Positions 12,601 to 16,390 of a stretch of DNA of 16,390 bases are shown in pieces. The notes below the pieces were generated by a model, which saw only the letters and a list, made by a program, of their open reading frames with translations, was not told the DNA's origin and ran no database searches. The DNA is from Candidatus Bathyarchaeota archaeon. GTDB taxonomy: Archaea > Thermoproteota > Bathyarchaeia > Bathyarchaeales > UBA233. The stretch's first letter is position 1; each line of letters starts with the position of its first letter. Where the stretch lies: positions 1 to 16,390 of the forward strand of contig JAMDCS010000147.1 in assembly GCA_023488835.1 (NCBI GenBank). The letters run 5' to 3'. The position numbers and the translations under genes are program-made.

Positions 12601-15342
12601 TGTTATAGCTTTGTCAGATTTTGGCATGCTTGGAGGAATAAGGGATTCTACATCTTTGCCCTGCTGTTCCCATCGGTCAACGGATTCCTGCAGTTCCAAA
12701 CCCAAATTCTTAATCATAGGCGATGGGCTCGAAGAACTGGTTAGCAGTTTGAGGAGAGCCTCGGGAATTTGAGTTCCCCACGACAGCTTCTTGATTTCCT
12801 CGGTTAATACGATGGCTTTTTCAGCACCTTGGAAGTCAGTTCGGGTTTTGCGGTAATAGTGACCCATCAATGTACGGACGGTTTCAGCAGAGCCCTCAAT
12901 CTTTGCTTGAAGCTTTTTGACTTTACGGGCGTCAATTAGGTCCTGTTGTATTGTTTTAGGGACCTTACCGTCGTTTGTTAACCGGGCAATCGCTTTTTGG
13001 TCGTTGCGGTAGGTTGAATTGAAGATTTTCAAACCACTCTGGTATTCTCCACTGTATCTCTCAATGATCCCGTCTAAATCTAACTCGTAGATGCCGTCGC
13101 CGTAGGTTTCTTCCAGCCTGCTTTTTATCAGGTTGTATTCTTGGTAGAGCTGTTTGGCTTTGGAGAAGGTTTCTTGGACTTGCTCGAGGTATTTGGCATC
13201 GAACCATTCTGGCTCTGGCTTGTCGTCGGCAAAGCACAGCATCGCTATGCGGGACAGTTGCTTTAGCTGGGTAACCGTCAAGTCGGCGCCGTCTAAACCG
13301 AGGAGCGGGGCGAGCGCTTGGGATGTTTCACGCCACTTACGTGAAACTAACTGCGTATTCCTGATGAATGTCAGGAATTTCTCTCGTTTCGCCAAAAATT
13401 CGCCTTCTTCCACGTTAACTGCGGGAAGCATCTTGCCCAGCGCTGAAACTGCCTGCTGCATTTCCGCTGACCTGTTAAGGACCAAAGAGAACAGGGCTGG
13501 TTGATAGCGTTCCATCAGGTTGGCGCGGGTATTCTTGATCCAGATGCTTGTGTCAAGGTAGGTTTTGGCTTCGTTTAGGAGCTTGTCAAGTCCTATGTCT
13601 GTTAGCCAGCCTGCTTCAGGCTTAGGACTTTCAAAGAGAAGTTTGCTGACTTCAAGGAGCCATTGTATGCGGGCAAAGGTTTCTGGTGGAAAAACGCCGA
13701 GCCGCGCGGAGAAGTCTTCGGTTTCCTGTTGCAGCCCGCGCAGTGTTTCGTTTATGCTTTCAAGCGTTGTGAGGAGTTCGCTGCGGATTTCAAGGTTGTA
13801 TTTGTCAGCTCGGTATCCGAGCCATGGAAAATCTGGTTCCTCGATTACCTGCCAAACCTTGCTCAGGTGAGAAACGAGTTCTTCGAGTTCACGCATTTTC
13901 TGAGGAGTTAGCGTTCCCAGCTCCGTTAAGCCTATAGGAACAAAAGGAACCCGTTCCAAGCTGGAAATTATGCTTAGAACTTCGTAGACGCTTCTTTGCA
14001 GGTACGGACGCTTCTCATGTAATGCGGTGACGTAGCCGTTTAATGCTTCACGGTACTCCGCCATCCTCTCGAACTCATGCGCCGAGGGCAGCTTGCGTGG
14101 GATGAGGTTTTCGTCTAAGCTGCGTTTGAGTTCCGCCACGACCTGTTGCTTGTTGGCTTTGCTGCTGTGGAGTTCAAGGCAGAAATGCGCCAAACCAACC
14201 TCGCTTAAGCGTTTGTAAACAACTTCTAAGGCAGCCATTTTGTCGCTGACAAAGAGCACGCTTTTGCCGTTTGCGATGCACTCCGCGATGATGTTTGCGA
14301 TAGTCTGGCTCTTTCCCGTGCCTGGCGGACCCTTCATAACGAAGCTTTGTCCACGGAGGGCGTATTCGATGGAGACGCGTTGGCTGCTGTCAGCATCGAG
14401 GACCTGGTAGGTTTTGGCTGGCGCCTCAATCTTGTCGACGTCTTTCTCGTCAGGTAAGCCACTAAGGATGAGGTTGTCTTCTTTGATGCCTGCAATTGCC
14501 TTAATGATTGGGTGCTGGGTCACCAGTGCAGCGTTGGATTCCAAATCCTTGTAAATGACCAGTTTCTGGAACGAAAAAAGCCCTAAGTCAACCGATGGCT
14601 CGGTTTTCCAACCCATTTGGGCAACGGCTTGGTTGACTAATTTGAAGTAGTCGGCTAATTTTTGTTCTTCCCACTCTTCAGGCAACGGGGGCAACTCGAT
14701 TTTGTAGTCGTTCTTCAGTTTAGCCTGCAGGGCAGGGTTTAGGACGGCTTCGTCTTCAACAGGGGGCAAAGCTATGCTGTAGGGTTGCCTGATGGTTTCG
14801 CGTCCCAACTCCAAAGGCACAAGAATTAGAGGTGATTGGACGTTTTCTTTTGTTTCCAAATCCACCCAGTTAAGCGTCCCGAAAGCCGCGTGCAATATGC
14901 GGACGCCCCGTTCCATGTAATCGAGAAGCGAACGGCTTTGCAGGCTTTTGAGGTTGCGTTCAAGGTCCACGTGACTTAAGCTGCCGCTGACCAGTTGGTT
15001 TGCTGTAGGGCGTTTTGGTTCTTCGGTTACAGCGGCTTTGACTTCGGGTTTTGCCGTTTTGGCTTCAGCTTTCGCCGTTTTAGCCTTACCTTTACCCTTG
15101 GCTTTCGGCTTCTCAGGCGTCTCTGGTTTTTTGGTTTCTTCTTGTGGAACAAAAAATTCTAAATGATTCTTCTTCAATACCAGTGAATCGAAAATTTTTT
15201 GGGGATCAGGCTGCGTAATGGGTAGGTTTCCACGTTTTGATTTATGAAAATAAAGCAAATTGTTCTTTCTGGAAAGGTCAATAAGTCTAGATTTCCAGTC
15301 TTCAACCCGTTTCATAGGTGTTGAGGGCGTAGTTTCGGTCAT
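9670..15342 (-). CDS. Hhe-like DUF4011-SF1 helicase-Vsr/MTES_1575-type nuclease-DUF3320 defence protein
   Basis: A very large single-gene protein of 1,890 residues. Residues 19-32 (RLIDLSRKNNLLYF) open a DUF4011 region. A Lys/Ala/Pro-rich insert covers about 69-112. The SF1 (Upf1-like) helicase core follows: Walker A GPPGTGKS (338-345), a roughly 900-residue helical insertion, Walker B DEAS (1255-1258), GDNKQLPP (1279-1286), LRWHYRS (1328-1334), VQGDERD (1455-1461) and VAVTRARE (1495-1502). Next is a restriction-endonuclease-like (Vsr/MTES_1575) domain: SGYRIDI with D1581, then GVECDG with E1598 and D1600, and a DRDRLREQVLRQLGWRIHRIW segment. The C-terminus (from about 1740) matches DUF3320. 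From memory, this DUF4011-helicase-Vsr-DUF3320 order is the one-gene antiviral system named Hhe. The predicted role is ATP-driven recognition and cleavage of invading nucleic acid. ATG 15342 is chosen (AGGA at 15353-15356); a GTG at 15351 adds three residues. Confidence 0.9.
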   Translation of the reverse strand: MTETTPSTPMKRVEDWKSRLIDLSRKNNLLYFHKSKRGNLPITQPDPQKIFDSLVLKKNHLEFFVPQEETKKPETPEKPKAKGKGKAKTAKAEAKTAKPEVKAAVTEEPKRPTANQLVSGSLSHVDLERNLKSLQSRSLLDYMERGVRILHAAFGTLNWVDLETKENVQSPLILVPLELGRETIRQPYSIALPPVEDEAVLNPALQAKLKNDYKIELPPLPEEWEEQKLADYFKLVNQAVAQMGWKTEPSVDLGLFSFQKLVIYKDLESNAALVTQHPIIKAIAGIKEDNLILSGLPDEKDVDKIEAPAKTYQVLDADSSQRVSIEYALRGQSFVMKGPPGTGKSQTIANIIAECIANGKSVLFVSDKMAALEVVYKRLSEVGLAHFCLELHSSKANKQQVVAELKRSLDENLIPRKLPSAHEFERMAEYREALNGYVTALHEKRPYLQRSVYEVLSIISSLERVPFVPIGLTELGTLTPQKMRELEELVSHLSKVWQVIEEPDFPWLGYRADKYNLEIRSELLTTLESINETLRGLQQETEDFSARLGVFPPETFARIQWLLEVSKLLFESPKPEAGWLTDIGLDKLLNEAKTYLDTSIWIKNTRANLMERYQPALFSLVLNRSAEMQQAVSALGKMLPAVNVEEGEFLAKREKFLTFIRNTQLVSRKWRETSQALAPLLGLDGADLTVTQLKQLSRIAMLCFADDKPEPEWFDAKYLEQVQETFSKAKQLYQEYNLIKSRLEETYGDGIYELDLDGIIERYSGEYQSGLKIFNSTYRNDQKAIARLTNDGKVPKTIQQDLIDARKVKKLQAKIEGSAETVRTLMGHYYRKTRTDFQGAEKAIVLTEEIKKLSWGTQIPEALLKLLTSSSSPSPMIKNLGLELQESVDRWEQQGKDVESLIPPSMPKSDKAITQTSLSVLEEWVNETERQLNPLCSLTKDTLAPSKQEPQTYKQLVEDLKNAEDIRKREAQIVGEKVQLQAKFGSRFQELETNWQDIVAVLEWCKKVQAAFGDIPVPQAFADIAAQGPTAAPTNTELTQQNEASLRVLADFEKRFETEMKYQNQRLKDLEIKVISERIQALRDRVDDVQVWIDFKDAKNRFSLRNLDQFFSRLVEQHISAADLGDVFRKSVYQEWINNLYNEDLKLGRFRRENHEQLIADFRKLDQDLIHLTSSMVIESANSRKPQDILIQAADTEANILLKEAAKKRRLMPIRTLMQKMPNLLVKLKPCLLMSPISVSQFLPPDNKFDLVLFDEASQLVPEDAIGAIYRGKTLVVAGDNKQLPPTSFFQKNLIDNVDWDELTDDDIEVFDSILDECLGIGLPVKTLRWHYRSKHEELIAFSNHRFYDDTMITFPAAKNQADSLGVKLVHVPDGIYDRGGARNNLKEAEKVADLVFEHFKNYPKKTLGVVTFSIAQMDAVEEAIDRRLKEQPDFEPFFKEDRLEGFFVKNLENVQGDERDVIFFSVGYGFDQQGQMTMNFGPLNKPGGERRLNVAVTRAREKVVLITSIRGSDIDKDTQALGVQTLRTYLDYAEHGPETLSNKAKEGAFDSALDEDVASEIKKMGYEVVPEVGCSGYRIDIGVVDPVNAGSFLLGVECDGATYKSSSSARDRDRLREQVLRQLGWRIHRIWSPAWVARRDSEIRRLKEALEQAHKQQIEKDTQKPIIDIKESSAPKTDVQKNTFAGIEKIGVPYKVHPLKATYNPYIKVATAKTTYDSKQKNEFHFPENRENQTKLLAELIQNEGPVHFDYAVERLAAAWGIKQVTPKIAHAVKEALNNLIREQKVVIKGSFLWPTGLKETPIRVPMQGVPESKRKPDYIAPEEVESAMTMVAQYALGISDDSLIAETAKVFGINHSGEEAKAVFSEVLKRLVRERKLVCKDDGVVTAA

Positions 15343-15471
15343 TAAAGGCACATCCTAAGCGGTACAGGTTAGCATTATTGTAAGGATGGTTCTTTAACAC
15401 TTACGGTTGTTCTGCACGGCTCAAACAATCAGTTAGTTAACTTTTGGGGGCTAAAAGAGTCAGTTGATTCC
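15343..15471. other. Intergenic region upstream of the helicase-nuclease
   Basis: About 130 bp without a gene. On the minus strand, AATAATGC-like sequence near 15373-15380 could serve as a weak TATA for the helicase gene. CTTTT and AAAAG around a G-rich loop (about 15441-15458) could form a small hairpin just past the stop of the DUF1638-like gene. Neither is strong. Confidence 0.25.
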
Positions 15472-16080
15472 TTACGCCTGCTCTATTGCATCTAAAATTA
15501 CCTGCTTAACGTTCTCTAAACCTATTTTTCTTGTTTCAAGAATCGTTAGACCCATGCCTGACTTTTCCAGCTCTTCTTTGCATTTTTCTGCGTTATCACA
15601 TGTGTCTAAGATTACGGCGCCTTTAATACCGCTGAACATATTAGCAAAAGTTGCATCGTCAACGCCTTCCCTGCGCATTTGTTCCTTAGCATGCTTGAAG
15701 AACCCTATCATGCCTGGACCCATAAACATCAAGTTATGTTCAGGGTCAGCCTCAAAGAATTTGCCTTTCCCGCCGAGTTGGCAGTCGATGCAGTTCACAG
15801 CATCAACCTTTACAACGCCGTATTCTTGGGCTAGCTTTTTCATTTCATTATCCTGCCCCAGACAAAGGTCGCCGTAAACGAGCACCACTTTGCCCTTGAA
15901 TCTTTTCAGGGTTTCTTCTAGAACTTTACGCAAATTGTTCTCTAGTGCCGCGTAGTCGATATGGAAAAATTTGCTCACAAAAACCAGTTCAGCATCAAGG
16001 CTGCCTTGTTTGACTAATTGTTCGAGTTCCTCTCTTAGAACACTGCAGGAAACCAGACAAACTTTTGGTTTTTCGTTCAC
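15472..16080 (-). CDS. DUF1638-like cysteine-containing protein
   Basis: This 202-residue cytoplasmic protein has no signal peptide or membrane segment. The pattern resembles DUF1638: an early VSCSVLREEL with C12, a FHIDYAALENNLRKVLEE segment with H40, VVLVYGDLCLGQ with C73, VNCIDC with C97 and C100, and MGPGMIGFF. DUF1638 proteins occur in methanogens and other anaerobes, often near corrinoid or methyltransferase genes. Their biochemical role is not established to my knowledge, and no such genes are visible here. The Cys/His set could bind a metal or cluster. The start is GTG at 16080 without an SD, consistent with a leaderless or near-leaderless transcript from a minus-strand ATATTA element near 16107-16115. 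The gene is co-oriented with the helicase-nuclease, but the 129-nt gap argues for separate transcription. Confidence 0.65.
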   Translation of the reverse strand: MNEKPKVCLVSCSVLREELEQLVKQGSLDAELVFVSKFFHIDYAALENNLRKVLEETLKRFKGKVVLVYGDLCLGQDNEMKKLAQEYGVVKVDAVNCIDCQLGGKGKFFEADPEHNLMFMGPGMIGFFKHAKEQMRREGVDDATFANMFSGIKGAVILDTCDNAEKCKEELEKSGMGLTILETRKIGLENVKQVILDAIEQA

Positions 16081-16205
16081 AGTTTATTCAGCTTCTAAAT
16101 GAAACCTAATATCCAATTGCCAATAAAGCTTTGCGGTAATGTTAAAAAACAGTTTAGCAGATTTGAAATATGTAAAATTTATATTAAGCAAGCAAGCACT
16201 AAGTT

Positions 16206-16305
16206 GGTAGTGAGTGTCACCTGCCGCGCGGTTGGGATGTGTTTCCCTCTCTTCCTGAAAATTGAAGGCGATATTTTCCAATCGTCGGCGGGAAAACTCA
16301 CCACT
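16206..16305. other. Possible structured RNA element
   Basis: GGTAGTGAG (16206-16214) can pair with CTCACCACT (16297-16305) with one mismatch and one wobble. Inside it lie GGGA/TCCC (16234-16247), CTTC/GAAG (16251-16267) and TTTTCC/GGAAAA (16274-16296), the last abutting the outer helix. This resembles a multibranched RNA. The TATA-like word at 16178-16185 would start a plus-strand transcript near 16208. No known family was recognised, and chance pairing is possible. Confidence 0.25.
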
Positions 16306-16343
16306 TATTAACTGGAAAATTTGGTTTGAGTTTAGAGCTGGTC

Positions 16344-16361
16344 TGTTCCAGCGTTGGAACA
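16344..16361. repeat. Perfect 7-bp inverted repeat, candidate operator or terminator hairpin
   Basis: TGTTCCA (16344-16350) and TGGAACA (16355-16361) around GCGT. On the plus strand it is followed by TTTTG and another GTTCC. It could be an operator for a gene just outside the window or an RNA hairpin. Confidence 0.4.
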
Positions 16362-16390
16362 TTTTGTTCCTTGTGTAGAACTAAAAGCAA

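Larger units (their letters stand above)
16081..16390. other. Gene-free 310-bp end region with inverted repeats
   Basis: No ORF here looks real: the two overlapping frames (92 and 70 codons on opposite strands) have no family resemblance. The region contains a symmetric AT-rich TATA-like word TTTATATT (16178-16185), a GC-richer block with several hairpins (16206-16305) and a sharp inverted repeat (16344-16361). It probably holds the DUF1638 gene promoter and the control region of a gene beyond the window. Confidence 0.5.

Noticed and set aside
10011..13911. Many open frames opposite the helicase-nuclease gene
   Set aside because: Antisense shadows of a long, clearly conserved coding frame; none shows its own motifs.
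16200..16250. tRNA-like look (GTTGGTAG followed by a GC-rich stem and GGGA...TCCC)
   Set aside because: No 7-bp acceptor stem, no proper 5-bp anticodon stem and no TTCRANNC T-loop; kept only as a weak structured element.
16084..16362. 92-codon open frame on the minus strand
   Set aside because: No family resemblance or SD, it runs through inverted repeats, and its composition looks like translated intergenic DNA.
1..16390. CRISPR array, insertion sequence or integrase/attachment site
   Set aside because: No regularly spaced direct repeats, transposase motifs, integrase or intact tRNA gene were found on either strand.

Overview
The window looks archaeal. Promoters are TATA boxes rather than -10/-35 pairs, and TTG and GTG starts are common, several of them backed by Shine-Dalgarno (SD) sites. 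It also carries an archaeal/eukaryotic RNA polymerase subunit (Rpo5/RpoH), an F420-dependent-NADP-reductase-type protein, a ModE regulator with a single Mop domain, a hybrid cluster protein and a DUF1638-type protein. This gene mix fits a strict anaerobe. A Bathyarchaeia-like or other TACK-group lineage is my best guess, but it is inference only.

Layout. 1-759 (-): N-terminal part of hybrid cluster protein (hcp), cut by the window edge. 1012-1593 (+): F420/NADP oxidoreductase-like protein. 1627-2976 (-): membrane-anchored glycoside hydrolase of family GH5. 3211-3762 (+): an unusually long Rpo5 with an N-terminal part resembling the eukaryotic Rpb5 jaw. 3773-4330 (-): ModE-type regulator, divergent from a tungstate ABC transporter operon at 4400-7221 (+; tupA, tupB, tupC). 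The ATPase gene tupC is broken by an apparent 1-nt frameshift in an A-rich stretch. 7218-7448 (-): small unknown protein. 7560-8531 (+): zinc-dependent dehydrogenase. 8542-8724 (-): short orphan DUF433 protein. 8993-9673 (+): HAD phosphatase. 9670-15342 (-): a 1,890-residue DUF4011-SF1 helicase-nuclease-DUF3320 protein, the Hhe-like antiviral architecture. 15472-16080 (-): DUF1638-like protein. 16081-16390: no convincing gene, but several inverted repeats and a possibly structured element.

How the genes work together. The clearest functional unit is the tungstate module. TupA binds the oxyanion outside the membrane, TupB forms the channel and TupC drives transport. The divergent ModE homologue probably senses intracellular molybdate or tungstate and controls the shared promoter, which contains a perfect inverted repeat and a GTTAAC pair. 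Tungsten enzymes, F420 chemistry and a hybrid cluster protein would fit one anaerobic redox lifestyle. The helicase-nuclease is a self-contained candidate defence gene. The other genes look like independently transcribed housekeeping or accessory genes. Several convergent pairs are packed very tightly: two share 4-nt stop overlaps, and two share a symmetric repeat across both stops.

The most interesting items are the jaw-bearing Rpo5 outside any visible RNA polymerase cluster, the Hhe-like helicase-nuclease with a Lys/Ala-rich insert, the frameshift in tupC, and the regulatory architecture between modE and tupA.
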